Below, one piece after another: positions 11,521 to 20,537 of a stretch of 64,000 bases of DNA. The notes under the pieces were generated by a model. That model searched no databases, was not told the origin of the DNA, and saw nothing but the letters and a program-made list of their open reading frames with translations. Both the position numbers and the translations under genes were made by a program. The stretch is from Elioraea tepidiphila DSM 17972 (GTDB lineage: Bacteria > Pseudomonadota > Alphaproteobacteria > Acetobacterales > Acetobacteraceae): assembly GCF_000378465.1 (NCBI RefSeq), contig NZ_KB899911.1:212203-276202 (forward strand). The letters are read 5' to 3'. Positions within the stretch are counted from its first letter, which is position 1. Each line of letters opens with the position of its first letter.

Positions 11521-12764
11521 ACGACGCCCCGCCCGTCGCCGCCGGTTTCGACGTCCAGGCGATCCGCGCCCAGTTCCCGATCCTGAAGGAGCAGGTGCGC
11601 GGCAAGCCGCTGGTGTTCCTGGACAGTGCGGCCTCGGCGCAGAAGCCGCGGGCGGTGATCGAGGCGATGGTGCACGCGATGGAGCACCAGTACGCGAACG
11701 TCCATCGCGGCCTGCATTGGATGAGCGAGCGCACGACCGAGGCGTTCGAGTCCTGCCGCGACGCGGCGGCGCGGTTCCTGAATGCGGGCTCGCGCGACGA
11801 GATCGTGCTGACGCGCAACTCCACCGAGGGCATCAACCTGGTCGCGCACAGCTATGGCCGCGGGGTGATGACGCCGGGGCAGGCGGTGGTGATCAGCGAG
11901 ATGGAGCACCACAGCAACATCGTGCCGTGGCAGATGCTGCGGGATGCGCACGGGATCGAGCTCCGCATCGCGAAGGTGACGGATGCGGGCGAGCTCGACA
12001 TGGACGCGTTCGCCGCGCTGCTCGCCGACGGCAAGGTCGGGCTGGTTGCGATCACGCACATGTCGAACGTGCTCGGCAGCTACACCCCGGCGGAGCGGAT
12101 CGTGCGGCTTGCGCACGAGGCGGGGGCGAAGGTGCTGTTCGACGGCAGCCAGGCGGCGGTGCACCGGCGTGTGGATGTGCAGGCGCTGGATGCCGATTTC
12201 TATGTGTTCACCGGCCACAAGCTGTACGGGCCGACGGGGATCGGCGTGCTCTATGGGAAGGCGGCGCTGCTGGACCGCATGCCACCCTTCCTCGGCGGCG
12301 GCGACATGATCTCCACGGTCTCGTTCGAGCGCAGCGAGTGGGCGCGCGTGCCGCACAAGTTCGAGGCGGGCACGCCGCCGATCCTGGAAGGCATCGGGCT
12401 GAAGGCCGCGATCGAGTGGGTCGAGCGGATCGGTTTCCCGGCGATGGAGTCCCATGAGCGGGCGCTGACCGACCATGCGCTCGCGCGGCTCTCTGCGATC
12501 GAGGGCGTGACGGTGATCGGCCGGGCGCAGGATCGCGGCGGGGTGGTGTCGTTCACGCTCGATCGGGCGCATGCGCATGACGTGGCCACGCTGCTCGACC
12601 GGCAGGGCATCGCGGTGCGCGCGGGGCATCATTGCGCCGAGCCGCTGATGCGCCGCTTCGGGCTCGACAGCACCGCGCGGGCGTCCTTCGGCGTCTATAC
12701 GACGCGATCCGAGATCGACGCGCTCGCCGAGGCGCTGACGCGCGTCAGGACGTTCTTCCGATGA
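11517..12764 (+). CDS. sufS: Cysteine desulfurase SufS
   Basis: PLP enzyme (class V aminotransferase fold, group II desulfurase) that takes sulfur from cysteine as a persulfide. 415 residues. Seen: LVFLDSAASAQKP near the N-terminus, VLTRNSTEGINLVAHSYG (PLP phosphate loop), FTGHKLYGPTGIGVLYGK (Schiff-base lysine) and VRAGHHCAEPLMRRFG (active-site Cys in the short loop typical of SufS). It overlaps sufD by 4 nt and sufU by 4 nt. The downstream SufU-like gene suggests SufU is the sulfur acceptor; sufE is absent. Confidence 0.97.
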   Translation: MNDAPPVAAGFDVQAIRAQFPILKEQVRGKPLVFLDSAASAQKPRAVIEAMVHAMEHQYANVHRGLHWMSERTTEAFESCRDAAARFLNAGSRDEIVLTRNSTEGINLVAHSYGRGVMTPGQAVVISEMEHHSNIVPWQMLRDAHGIELRIAKVTDAGELDMDAFAALLADGKVGLVAITHMSNVLGSYTPAERIVRLAHEAGAKVLFDGSQAAVHRRVDVQALDADFYVFTGHKLYGPTGIGVLYGKAALLDRMPPFLGGGDMISTVSFERSEWARVPHKFEAGTPPILEGIGLKAAIEWVERIGFPAMESHERALTDHALARLSAIEGVTVIGRAQDRGGVVSFTLDRAHAHDVATLLDRQGIAVRAGHHCAEPLMRRFGLDSTARASFGVYTTRSEIDALAEALTRVRTFFR

Positions 12765-13231
12765 GCGAGGCGTTCGAGGAGCTGCGCGATCTCTACCAGG
12801 AGGTGATCCTGGACCACGGCCGCCATCCGCGGAACTTCCGCCGGCTGGACGGCGCGCTGCACGCGAAGGGCGACAACCCGATGTGCGGCGACAAGGTCGA
12901 GGTCTGGCTGAAGCTCGGCGCGGGCGAGCGGATCGAGGATGCCGCGTTCCAGGGCCGCGGCTGCGCGATCTCGATCGCCTCGGCCTCGCTGATGACCGAG
13001 GTGCTGCGCGGCAAGACGAAGGATCAGGCGCGCAGCCTGGCGGATGCGTTCCGCACGCTCGCGCGCACCGGCGCCTGCCCGGTCTGCGGCGAGGTGCACG
13101 CGGAGGACATGGAACGCTTGCAGCCGCTCTCCGGCGTGGCGGAGTATCCGTCGCGCGTGAAGTGCGCCACGCTCGCGTGGCATGCGATGGAGGCGGCGCT
13201 GAAGGGCGAAGGGAGCGCGACGACGGAATGA
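12761..13231 (+). CDS. sufU: SufU-like sulfur-transfer/scaffold protein
   Basis: NifU-N/IscU fold protein of the SufU subgroup, which accepts sulfur from SufS through a zinc site. 156 residues, with the three family cysteines C42 (MCGDKVEV, plus Asp44), C68 (GRGCAIS) and C135 (RVKCATLAW), and the long insertion between the second and third cysteine that separates SufU from IscU. That insertion holds an extra CPVC pair (C106, C109), resembling half of a zinc ribbon, which I do not know as a SufU feature. ATGA overlaps join it to sufS and sufT. Confidence 0.9.
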   Translation: MSEAFEELRDLYQEVILDHGRHPRNFRRLDGALHAKGDNPMCGDKVEVWLKLGAGERIEDAAFQGRGCAISIASASLMTEVLRGKTKDQARSLADAFRTLARTGACPVCGEVHAEDMERLQPLSGVAEYPSRVKCATLAWHAMEAALKGEGSATTE

Positions 13232-13599
13232 GCGAAGGGACGCATGCTCCGGCGGGCACGGTCTGGACGCCCGAGGGCGAGGTGCCGGCGAGCCAGGGTG
13301 TGAGCGAGCAGGCGGTGATCGACGCGGTCTCGACGGTCTATGATCCCGAGATCCCGGTGAACATCTACGAGCTCGGCCTGATCTACGCGATCGACATCGA
13401 GGATGACGGCGCGATCAAGGTGGAGATGACGCTGACGGCGCCCGGCTGCCCGGCGGCGCAGGAGCTGCCCGAGCAGGTGCGCCAGGCGATCCTGTCGGTG
13501 CCGGGGGTGACGCGCTGCGACGTGGATGTGGTGTGGGATCCGCCCTGGGATCCGAGTCGGATGAGCGAGGAGGCCCGCCTCGCCGTGAACATGTTCTGA
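13228..13599 (+). CDS. sufT: SUF accessory protein SufT (MIP18/DUF59 family)
   Basis: Small cytosolic Fe-S maturation factor, 123 residues. The DUF59/MIP18 core is clear: VIDAVSTVYDPEIPVNIYEL with the conserved DPE, then MTLTAPGCPAAQELPEQV with the conserved Cys, and VWDPPWDPSRMSEEAR, the typical end. SufT-type proteins assist cluster maturation, often under high Fe-S demand, without being the scaffold. It overlaps sufU by 4 nt and precedes sufA by 17 nt. Confidence 0.92.
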   Translation: MSEGTHAPAGTVWTPEGEVPASQGVSEQAVIDAVSTVYDPEIPVNIYELGLIYAIDIEDDGAIKVEMTLTAPGCPAAQELPEQVRQAILSVPGVTRCDVDVVWDPPWDPSRMSEEARLAVNMF

Positions 13600-13616
13600 T
13601 GTGCTAGGATGATGCG

Positions 13617-13985
13617 ATGAGCACGGCAACCGCTGGAACGAAGCCCGCGCGCAGCCTGCCGCCGCTGATGCGCCTGACGGATGCGGCGGCCGAGCGCGTG
13701 CGTGCGCTCTATGCCCGTCCCGGCGCGAAGAAGTATCTGCGCATCGGCGTGAAGACCAAGGGCTGCTCGGGTCTGTCCTACGAGATGAGCTATGTGGACG
13801 AGCCCGGCCCGACCGACGAGGTGGTGACGGATCAGGGGCTGACGATCCTGGTGGACCGTCGCGCCTCGCTGTTCCTGATCGGCACGGTGATGGACTACCA
13901 GACCGGCACGCTGTCGTCGGGCTTCACCTTCGTGAACCCGAACGAGAAGGGTCGTTGCGGTTGCGGTGAGAGCTTCCACGTCTGA
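13617..13985 (+). CDS. sufA: A-type Fe-S carrier SufA
   Basis: A-type carrier that receives clusters from SufBCD and delivers them to apoproteins. 122 residues with the three invariant cysteines, KTKGCSGLSYEM (one) and EKGRCGCGESFHV (two, C-x-C near the C-terminus). Last gene of the SUF operon; a strong hairpin follows at 14011-14040. Confidence 0.95.
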   Translation: MSTATAGTKPARSLPPLMRLTDAAAERVRALYARPGAKKYLRIGVKTKGCSGLSYEMSYVDEPGPTDEVVTDQGLTILVDRRASLFLIGTVMDYQTGTLSSGFTFVNPNEKGRCGCGESFHV

Positions 13986-14010
13986 CGCCGTTCCCGGGAT
14001 AGGGGGTTTT

Positions 14011-14040
14011 GGGGGAAAGGGCCTTCCGGCCCTTTCCCCC
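14011..14040 (+). terminator. Hairpin ending the suf operon
   Basis: A perfect 13-bp stem (GGGGGAAAGGGCC paired with GGCCCTTTCCCCC) with a TTCC tetraloop lies 26 nt after the sufA stop. No clean T-tract follows (ATCGTTCTCT), so it may act as a 3' stability structure or an imperfect intrinsic terminator. It sits between sufA and the Crp/Fnr gene 21 nt further on. Confidence 0.72.
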
Positions 14041-14060
14041 ATCGTTCTCTGGGTGATGTG

Positions 14061-14705
14061 ATGGACCCGCTCGCTCCGCTCGACTCGTCGGCCCGCGACG
14101 CTGTGCGCTCGGCTGCCCGGCTCGTGCATCTGCCGCCGGGCGCGGCTGCGTTCCGTCCAGGCCAGCCTTGCGCGCACTGGCTGATCGTTGCCTCGGGGCA
14201 GGTGCGGGTCTCGCGCGTGTCGGAGGACGGGCGTGAGATCGTGCTGTACCGCGTCCATCCCGGCGAGAGCTGCGTGCTGACGACGGCCGGGCTGCTCGAA
14301 GGCGCGAGCTACGATGCCGAGGCGATCGCCGAGACGGAAGTGGAGGCGCTGCTGCTGCCGGCGGCGGAATTCCTCCGCCTCGTTGCCGAGCAGCCGTCGT
14401 TCCGCCGCTTCGCCTTCGCGGCCTACGCGGCCCGTATCGCGGGGCTGATGGAGCTCGCCGAGGAACTGGCGTTCGACGAGGTGGGCACGCGGCTCGCGCG
14501 GCGGCTGCTGGCCCTGCGCGCGGCCGACGGCACGGTGCCGGCGACGCACGAGGCGCTGGCGGCGGAGCTCGGCACCGCGCGCGAGGTGGTGAGCCGCCGG
14601 CTGAAGGCGTTCGAGCGTGCGGGTCATGTGGCGCTGGCGCGCGGGCGCATCGTCGTGACCGATCCCAAGGGTCTGGCTGGGGCCGCGCATGCCTCGGTGA
14701 CCTAG
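14061..14705 (+). CDS. Crp/Fnr-family transcriptional regulator
   Basis: 214-residue regulator with an N-terminal cyclic-nucleotide-binding-like beta-roll (LPPGAAAFRPGQPCAHWLIVASGQVRV), a dimerisation helix and a C-terminal winged HTH (ATHEALAAELGTAREVVSRRL). The recognition helix has E-x-x-S-R, the FNR-type pattern that reads TTGAT/TGAC half-sites. There is no N-terminal cysteine cluster, so it is not an oxygen-labile FNR; a Dnr-like heme or redox sensor is possible. ATG 14061 is preferred over the in-frame GTG immediately before it. A palindrome overlapping its own stop suggests that the next gene is a target. Confidence 0.87.
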   Translation: MDPLAPLDSSARDAVRSAARLVHLPPGAAAFRPGQPCAHWLIVASGQVRVSRVSEDGREIVLYRVHPGESCVLTTAGLLEGASYDAEAIAETEVEALLLPAAEFLRLVAEQPSFRRFAFAAYAARIAGLMELAEELAFDEVGTRLARRLLALRAADGTVPATHEALAAELGTAREVVSRRLKAFERAGHVALARGRIVVTDPKGLAGAAHASVT

Positions 14706-14710
14706 GTCAC
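14697..14710. promoter_or_regulatory. Perfect Crp/Fnr-type palindrome
   Basis: GTGACCTAGGTCAC is a perfect 14-bp palindrome with TGAC-N4-GTCA spacing, the layout of Crp/Fnr/Dnr boxes. It overlaps the stop codon of the Crp/Fnr gene and lies 62 nt before the start of the DUF2892 gene, a suitable position for activation of that gene. The match of site type and adjacent ExxSR-type regulator is suggestive only. Confidence 0.55.
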
Positions 14711-14772
14711 GGACCGCGCGTGGCGGATCGGCTCTGCTGCCCTTCAGGGTCACAGGCAACGGAGTGCAGACC

Positions 14773-14964
14773 ATGACGAAGAACATGGGCATGGTGGACC
14801 GCGCCGTGCGCGCGGTGGTCGGCGTGGCGCTGGTCGCACTCGCGGCGACCGGCACGATCGGCGTGTGGGGCTGGATCGGCGTGGTGCCGCTGGCGACCGC
14901 GGCGATCGGCTGGTGCCCGGCCTATGCGCCGTTCGGCATCAGCACCTGCCCGTCCAAGGCGTGA
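14773..14964 (+). CDS. DUF2892 (YgaP-like) small membrane protein
   Basis: 63-residue protein with two hydrophobic helices: MTKNMGMVDRAVRAVVGVAL..., a WGWIGVVPLATAAIGWCP turn, and a C-terminal CPSKA. The DRxxRxxxG N-terminus and the GWCPxYxxxGxxTC pair of cysteines are DUF2892 hallmarks, as in the membrane domain fused to rhodanese in YgaP. GGAG precedes the ATG by 8 nt; a GTG three codons upstream is less likely. Function is unknown, though homologues are linked to sulfur or redox stress. The upstream palindrome suggests control by the Crp/Fnr protein. Confidence 0.85.
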   Translation: MTKNMGMVDRAVRAVVGVALVALAATGTIGVWGWIGVVPLATAAIGWCPAYAPFGISTCPSKA

Positions 14965-15000
14965 GCGGGGAGGGGCCGGCGCGGGCCGGCCCCGTCGCGC

Positions 15001-16557
15001 TCAGCTCGCGGGGCGGATCATCAGCGCGTTGAAGCGCCGTTCCGGCCGCGGGGTGACGGTCAGCGTCCGCCGAGCGGCGTAGTCCCAGGTCGGGTGGAAC
15101 ACCGGGATCAGCGCCTGGTCTTCAAACGCTGCCTCGATCGCCGCGGCCACCTTGGCGATGCGCTTCTCGGGGTCCATCTCGCCCAGCGCATCGACGATCA
15201 GCGCATCGACGCGCGGGTTCGAGTAGCGGGTGCGGTTGGCCGCGCCGAGGCCCTTCTGCGCGTCGTTGGTGTGCAGGACAGCGCGCGGACCCTCGGAGGC
15301 CTCGATCGTGCCGTACTGCGCGATGAAGGCCGAGTATTCCTGCCGCGTCGCCGCGCCGAAGAACACCTGGCCGGGCACGCCCTCGACCGCCACCTGAAGC
15401 CCGAGCCGCGTCCACATCTGGCCGATCGCCTGGGCGATCTGGCTGTCCTTCGGATAGCGGTCGGTGGTGGTGTGCAGGGCGAGGCGGAAGCCGTTCGGCA
15501 CGCCCGCCTCGGCGAGCAGCGCGCGCGCGCGGTTGAGGTCGAGCGGGTCGGGCTGGAGCCGCTGGCTGGTGCCCGGAAACGAGGGTGGCAGCATCTGCGA
15601 GGCCGGGGTGCAGCTTCCCTCCATCAGCCGGTCGCAGATCGCGGCGCGGTCGATCGCGAGCGAGAGCGCGCGGCGCACGCGCGGGTCCTGAAGCGGGTTG
15701 CGCGCGAGCGCGGGCTGGCCGTCCTTCGCGCCGACATGCGGGCTCTGCTCGCGCGCGGAGTCGAGCGCGATGTAGTGCACCACCGCGGCCGGGCCGCTGA
15801 ACAGCGCGAGCCGCTGGTCCTGCTGGATGCGCGCCTTGTCGGCCGTGGGTACGAGATCGATCGCGTCGAGTTCGCCGGCGAGCAGTGCCGCGACGCGCGA
15901 GGGGTCGCGCGTGATCACGCGCTCGGTCACGCGCTCCCAGGTCGCGGGGCCGCGCCAGTGGCGGTCGAAGCGCTGGAGCACCAGCCGGTCGGCGTTCACC
16001 CACTCGACGTGGCGATACGGGCCCGTGCCGTTCACCTTGCCGGCGTTGAACTCGCTGGTGGTCTGCCCGGCATCGGCGGCGCGGATGATGAAGACGCGGC
16101 TGAGGTCGAGCGGCAGCAGCGGGTTGGGCGAGGAGGTGCGGATGCGGATGGTGTGGTCGTCGATCTTGTCGATCGCGGCGATCGCGCGGGTGAACACGGT
16201 GAACAGCGCGGGGCTGTTCGGCACGTTGGGCAGCCGCGCATAGGTCGCGATCACGTCGTCGGCGGTGAAGGGCGAGCCGTCGTGGAACACCACGCCCTGG
16301 CGGAGCTTGAACTCCCAGGTCAGGTCATCGATCAGGCGCCAGCTTTCGGCGAGCGCGGGTTCGAGCTGCTGGCGGTCGTTCTGATAGGTCAGCCCGTCGA
16401 AGATCTGGCTGTGGCTGGAGGCCTGGGGGAAGCCGTTGAAGAAATGCGGATCGAGCGTGTTGAGCTCGAGCTTGGTGCCGAGCGTCAGCGTCTGCGCCGA
16501 AGCCCCGCCGGCCGCCAGCGCGATCGCGGCCACGGCCGCGCACACCATCCGTCGCAT
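15001..16557 (-). CDS. ABC transporter substrate-binding protein, family 5
   Basis: Periplasmic binding protein of the oligopeptide/dipeptide (SBP_bac_5) family, 518 residues from ATG 16557, which has an AGGGAGGG Shine-Dalgarno. It starts with a clear signal peptide (MRRMVCAAVAAIALAAGGASAQ), then TLGTKLELNTLDPHFFNG, EFKLRQGVVFHDGSPFTADDV (family signature, about residues 90-110), and DPRVRRALSLAIDRAAIC. The much longer open frame to 18201 runs antisense through the M81 gene and is not coding. No permease or ATPase is adjacent, so it is an orphan binding protein. It is divergent from an M81 peptidase, a frequent partner of peptide-type transporters. Confidence 0.93.
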   Translation of the reverse strand: MRRMVCAAVAAIALAAGGASAQTLTLGTKLELNTLDPHFFNGFPQASSHSQIFDGLTYQNDRQQLEPALAESWRLIDDLTWEFKLRQGVVFHDGSPFTADDVIATYARLPNVPNSPALFTVFTRAIAAIDKIDDHTIRIRTSSPNPLLPLDLSRVFIIRAADAGQTTSEFNAGKVNGTGPYRHVEWVNADRLVLQRFDRHWRGPATWERVTERVITRDPSRVAALLAGELDAIDLVPTADKARIQQDQRLALFSGPAAVVHYIALDSAREQSPHVGAKDGQPALARNPLQDPRVRRALSLAIDRAAICDRLMEGSCTPASQMLPPSFPGTSQRLQPDPLDLNRARALLAEAGVPNGFRLALHTTTDRYPKDSQIAQAIGQMWTRLGLQVAVEGVPGQVFFGAATRQEYSAFIAQYGTIEASEGPRAVLHTNDAQKGLGAANRTRYSNPRVDALIVDALGEMDPEKRIAKVAAAIEAAFEDQALIPVFHPTWDYAARRTLTVTPRPERRFNALMIRPAS

Positions 16558-16641
16558 CGAACCCTCCCTTCGTCTCCCTGAGCCATCATGCCGCGCCGGG
16601 GGCGTTGTGCAAAGCGGGCAGCCGTCGCAGTCTCCGCGCCC

Positions 16642-18171
16642 ATGACGCGCACGATCCCCCGCATCGCCCTCGGCGGCTTCATGCTCGAGAGCAACGGCCA
16701 CGCGCCACCGGCGCCCAAGGCCGAGTTCGAGGCGACCTATTGGCTGGAAGGAGAGAAGCTGCTCGCCGACCTGCGCGCACCCGCGCCGCGTGCCTCGGCC
16801 TGTCTGAGCGGCTTCCTCGCCGGCATGGACCAGGGCGAGGCCTGGACGCCCCTGCCTCTGCTCGCGACGGGTGCCGGCGCCTCGGGCCCGGTCGAGCAGG
16901 CCGTGTTCGACGAGGTGGTGGCGCGCATCACGTCCGGCCTGCGCGCGGCCCTGCCGGTGGACGGGGTGTTCCTCGCGCTGCACGGGGCCGCGACCGCGAC
17001 CGCGGAGCCCGATCCCGACGGCGTGCTGCTCGCCGCTGTGCGCGCGGTGGTGGGGCCGGACGTGCCGGTGATCGCCACGCTTGACCTGCACGCGAACGTG
17101 TCGCGGAAGATGGTGGAGGAGGCGAGCGTGCTGATCTCCTACCGGACCAATCCGCATGTGGACATGATCGAGCGCGGCATGGACGCGGCCTTCGCCATGC
17201 GCGCGATGCTCGGCGGGATGCAGCCGAAGGCCGCGTTCGTGAAGCTGCCGATGATCACGCCGGCGGTGTCGATGAACACCGACCAGGGGCCCTATGCCGA
17301 CATCATCGCCTATGGCCAGTCGCTGATCGATCACACGATCCTGGACGTGTCGGTGGTGGCGAATTTCTCGCTCGGGGACACGCCGAAGAACGGGCTGTCG
17401 GTGATCGTCACCGCGAAGGGGGATCGGGCGCGCGCCGAGGCGGTCGCGCACGACGTGGCGGCGAAGCTCTGGTCGATGCGCGAGCGGTTCCGCATCACGC
17501 TGACACCGCTGGAGACGGCGGTCGCGATGGCGAAGCAGGCGGGTGCGGACCCGTCGCGCCAGGCGCTGCTGTTCGCCGATGTCGCCGACAATCCAGGGGG
17601 CGGCGGGCGCGGCAACACGAGCTCCATCCTGCGCGCGTTCCATGCCGCCGGCGTGGAGGGAGCGCTGTTCGGTATCCACAACGACCCGCCGCTCGCGGCC
17701 GAGGCGCATGAACGCGGCATCGGCGCGCGCTTCACGGCGCGCTTCAACCGCGCCGAGCCGCATCCGATGAGCGAACCCTTCGAGGCCGAGGCCGTGGTCG
17801 AGGTGCTGTCTGACGGCGAGTTCGTCGGCCGGCGCGGCATCTATGCGGGGCGGCGCGTCTCGCTCGGCAAGACGGCGCTGCTGCGCCTGGGCGGCATCCG
17901 CGCGATCGTGGTGACGCATCGCCGCCAGTTCGCCGAACCCGCGATGGCCGAGCATCTCGGCGTCGATCTGCGTGCCGTGCGGTCGTTGGTCGTCAAGTCG
18001 CGCGGGCATTTCCGCGCCGGCTTCGACGACATCTTCCCGCGCGACGCGATCGTCGAGGTGGACGTGCCCGGCCTCACCTCGGTGGTGCTGGAGCGCGTGC
18101 CCTACCGCAACATTCCGCGCCCGATCTGGCCGCTCGATCCCGACACCACCTGGGCGCCCGCGGATGCCTGA
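16642..18171 (+). CDS. M81-family metallopeptidase (MlrC-like)
   Basis: 509-residue MlrC-family protein. MlrC from Sphingomonas degrades linearised microcystin; most relatives have unknown substrates. ATG 16642 gives MTRTIPRIALGGFMLESNGHAP. Putative zinc-site segments are LALHGAATA, ATLDLHANVS and SYRTNPHVDMIERG, with DNPGGGGRGNT in the C-terminal domain (MlrC_C). Its 3' end overlaps the molybdopterin enzyme by 8 nt, so the two are coupled, and it is divergent from a peptide-type binding protein. A second family member lies at 22531-24027. Confidence 0.9.
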   Translation: MTRTIPRIALGGFMLESNGHAPPAPKAEFEATYWLEGEKLLADLRAPAPRASACLSGFLAGMDQGEAWTPLPLLATGAGASGPVEQAVFDEVVARITSGLRAALPVDGVFLALHGAATATAEPDPDGVLLAAVRAVVGPDVPVIATLDLHANVSRKMVEEASVLISYRTNPHVDMIERGMDAAFAMRAMLGGMQPKAAFVKLPMITPAVSMNTDQGPYADIIAYGQSLIDHTILDVSVVANFSLGDTPKNGLSVIVTAKGDRARAEAVAHDVAAKLWSMRERFRITLTPLETAVAMAKQAGADPSRQALLFADVADNPGGGGRGNTSSILRAFHAAGVEGALFGIHNDPPLAAEAHERGIGARFTARFNRAEPHPMSEPFEAEAVVEVLSDGEFVGRRGIYAGRRVSLGKTALLRLGGIRAIVVTHRRQFAEPAMAEHLGVDLRAVRSLVVKSRGHFRAGFDDIFPRDAIVEVDVPGLTSVVLERVPYRNIPRPIWPLDPDTTWAPADA

Positions 18172-20521
18172 CGACATCCGTCCCGTGGACACGGGCGGCA
18201 TCGGCGCGCCCGTCCGCCGCGTCGAGGATCGACGGCTGCTGCGCGGCCTTGGCCGCTACACCGACGATCTCGCGATCCCCGGGGTCACGCACATGGCGAT
18301 CGTGCGCAGCCCGCACGCCCATGCGGCGATCCGCGCCATCGACACCGAGGCCGCGCGTGCGGCGCCCGGCGTGCTCGCCGTGCTGACCGGGGCGGATGCG
18401 CAAGCGGATGGGCTCGGCACGCTCCAGACCGTGGTGCAGCGCCACCGTCCCGACGGCAGCCCGATGCCGCGCCCGCCCTATCGCGTGCTCGCCACGGGGG
18501 CTGCGAAGTTCGTGGGCGACCCGGTCGCGGTGGTGGTGGCGGAGACGCGCAACGCCGCCAAGGACGCGGCCGAGCTCGTGGCGATCGACTGGCAGCCGCT
18601 GCCGGCGGTGACGGATGCGGTGGCCGCCCTCGCGCCGGGTGCGCCCGCGGTCTGGCCGGGGCTCTGCGACGACAATCTCTGCTTCCTGTACGGGCTCGGC
18701 GATGCGGCGGCGGTGGATGCGGCCTTCGCGCGCGCGGCGCATGTGGTCTCGCTCGACTTCCGGGTGACGCGCGTCTCGGCCAATCCGCTGGAGCCGCGTG
18801 CGGCGGTCGGTGCGTGGGACGCGGCGGAGCAACGTTACACGCTCTGGTCGGGCGTGCAGGCGCCGCACAAGATCCGCTCGGAGCTCGCCGAGACCGTGCT
18901 CGGCGTGCCGCATCATGCGCTCAGGCTCGTTTCGCCGGACATGGGCGGCGCCTTCGGCATGCGCGGCTCGCCGACGCAGGAGCACGCGCTGGTGCTGTGG
19001 GCGTCGCGCCGTGTCGGACGGCCGGTGAAGTGGGTGGCCGACCGCACCGAGTCCTTCCTCTCGGACTTCCACGCGCGCGACAATGTCTCGACGGTCGAAC
19101 TGGCCCTGGATCGCGAGGGCATGTTCCTGGCGCTGCGCATCCGCACCGTCGCCGGGCTCGGCGCCTATCTCGCGTTCAACACGCCGCACTCGCCGACCAA
19201 CAATCTCGGCGGGCTTGCCGGCGTCTATCGCACCCCGGCGATCCGCGCCGAGGTGCGCGGCGCCTTCACCAACGCGCAGCCCACCGCGCCCTATCGGGGC
19301 GCCGGCAGGCCCGAGGCGACCTACGCGATCGAACGCGTGATCGATGTCGCGGCCGACCGTCTCGGCATCGATCCGGTGGAGCTGCGCCGGCGCAACCTGA
19401 TCCAGCCCGGGCAGATTCCGTTCCGCACCGGCCTCGTGTTCACCTACGACAGCGGCGACTTTCCGGCCGGGATGCGGCTGGCGATGCAGGCCGCCGACTG
19501 GGACGGGTTCGCCGCCCGCCGCGTAGGTTCCGAGGCGCGCGGCCTGCTGCGCGGCCGGGGCATCGCCAACGCGATCGAGATCGCGGCCGGGCCGCAGCGC
19601 GCGCCGAACGAGGAGGGGGTGGAGATCCGCTTCGATCCGGGCGGCGATGCGACCCTGCTGCTGGGGACGCACAATCACGGCCAGGGTCACGAGACCGCCT
19701 TCCGCCAGATGGCGATGTCGCTGCTCGGCCTGCCGTTCGAGCGCGTGCGCATCCTCGCCGGCGACACGGACGCGGTGACGCATGGGCGCGGCACCTTCGG
19801 CAGCCGCTCGGTCATCGCCGGCGGCTTCGCCCTGCGCCAGGCCGCGGAGGCGATCATCGCGCGCGGCAAGCGGATCGCGGCCCATCTGCTGGAGGCGGCG
19901 GAAGGCGATATCGAGTTCGATGCCGGGTCGTTCCGGGTCGCCGGCACCGACCGCGCGCTCCGCATCGAGGATGTGGCGCGCGCGTCGTACCGGCTGGGCG
20001 CGCTGCCGAAGGGCGAGCCGATGGGGCTCGCGGCCCTCGCCGTCACCACCACCGACGAGGCGACGTTTCCGAACGGCTGCCATGTCTGCGAGGTCGAGAT
20101 CGATCCCGAGACGGGCGTCGTCCAGATCGACCGCTACGTGGTGTGCGACGATGTCGGCGCGGTCGTGAATCCGCTGCTGCTGAAGGGCCAGATCCATGGC
20201 GGCATCGCCCAGGGCGCGGGCCAGGCGCTCGGCGAGGCGATCGCCTATGACGAGGCCGGGCAGATCGTCACCGCGAGCTTCATGGACTACCGCATGCCGC
20301 GCGCATCCGACTTCCCGCCCTTCGAGGTGATCGGCAACCACGTGCCCACACCCAACAACCCGTTCGGCATCAAGGGCGCGGGCGAGGCCGGCACGGTCGG
20401 CGCGCTGCCGGTGGTGATCAGCGCGATCGTCGATGCGCTGCGCCCGTTCGGGGTGACGCATCTCGACATGCCGGCGACCCCCGAACGGGTGTGGCGCGCG
20501 ATCCGCGCGGCACGGTCGTGA
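18164..20521 (+). CDS. Orphan xanthine-dehydrogenase-family molybdopterin-binding subunit (form II CoxL-like)
   Basis: 785-residue large subunit of the molybdenum hydroxylase family. N-terminal [22 protein letters not shown] is the typical start; the active-site loop near residue 375 reads [11 protein letters not shown], the AYRGAGR form II type, not the AYxCSFR loop of true CO dehydrogenase; the catalytic Glu is in [11 protein letters not shown] (E741). ATG 18164 overlaps the M81 gene by 8 nt; the upstream part of the open frame is not coding. Partners with FAD (CoxM-like) and 2Fe-2S (CoxS-like) domains are absent on both sides, so electron transfer needs subunits encoded elsewhere. Substrate unknown. 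Confidence 0.92.
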   Translation: MPDDIRPVDTGGIGAPVRRVEDRRLLRGLGRYTDDLAIPGVTHMAIVRSPHAHAAIRAIDTEAARAAPGVLAVLTGADAQADGLGTLQTVVQRHRPDGSPMPRPPYRVLATGAAKFVGDPVAVVVAETRNAAKDAAELVAIDWQPLPAVTDAVAALAPGAPAVWPGLCDDNLCFLYGLGDAAAVDAAFARAAHVVSLDFRVTRVSANPLEPRAAVGAWDAAEQRYTLWSGVQAPHKIRSELAETVLGVPHHALRLVSPDMGGAFGMRGSPTQEHALVLWASRRVGRPVKWVADRTESFLSDFHARDNVSTVELALDREGMFLALRIRTVAGLGAYLAFNTPHSPTNNLGGLAGVYRTPAIRAEVRGAFTNAQPTAPYRGAGRPEATYAIERVIDVAADRLGIDPVELRRRNLIQPGQIPFRTGLVFTYDSGDFPAGMRLAMQAADWDGFAARRVGSEARGLLRGRGIANAIEIAAGPQRAPNEEGVEIRFDPGGDATLLLGTHNHGQGHETAFRQMAMSLLGLPFERVRILAGDTDAVTHGRGTFGSRSVIAGGFALRQAAEAIIARGKRIAAHLLEAAEGDIEFDAGSFRVAGTDRALRIEDVARASYRLGALPKGEPMGLAALAVTTTDEATFPNGCHVCEVEIDPETGVVQIDRYVVCDDVGAVVNPLLLKGQIHGGIAQGAGQALGEAIAYDEAGQIVTASFMDYRMPRASDFPPFEVIGNHVPTPNNPFGIKGAGEAGTVGALPVVISAIVDALRPFGVTHLDMPATPERVWRAIRAARS

Positions 20522-20537
20522 CCCGACCCGCCGCCGC

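Noticed and set aside
18074..20461. 795-codon open frame on the minus strand
   Set aside because: Antisense to the molybdopterin enzyme; composition is that of a shadow.
18164..20521. Form I carbon monoxide dehydrogenase (CoxL)
   Set aside because: The active-site loop is AYRGAGR-like, not AYxCSFR, and CoxM/CoxS are absent, so CO oxidation is not supported.
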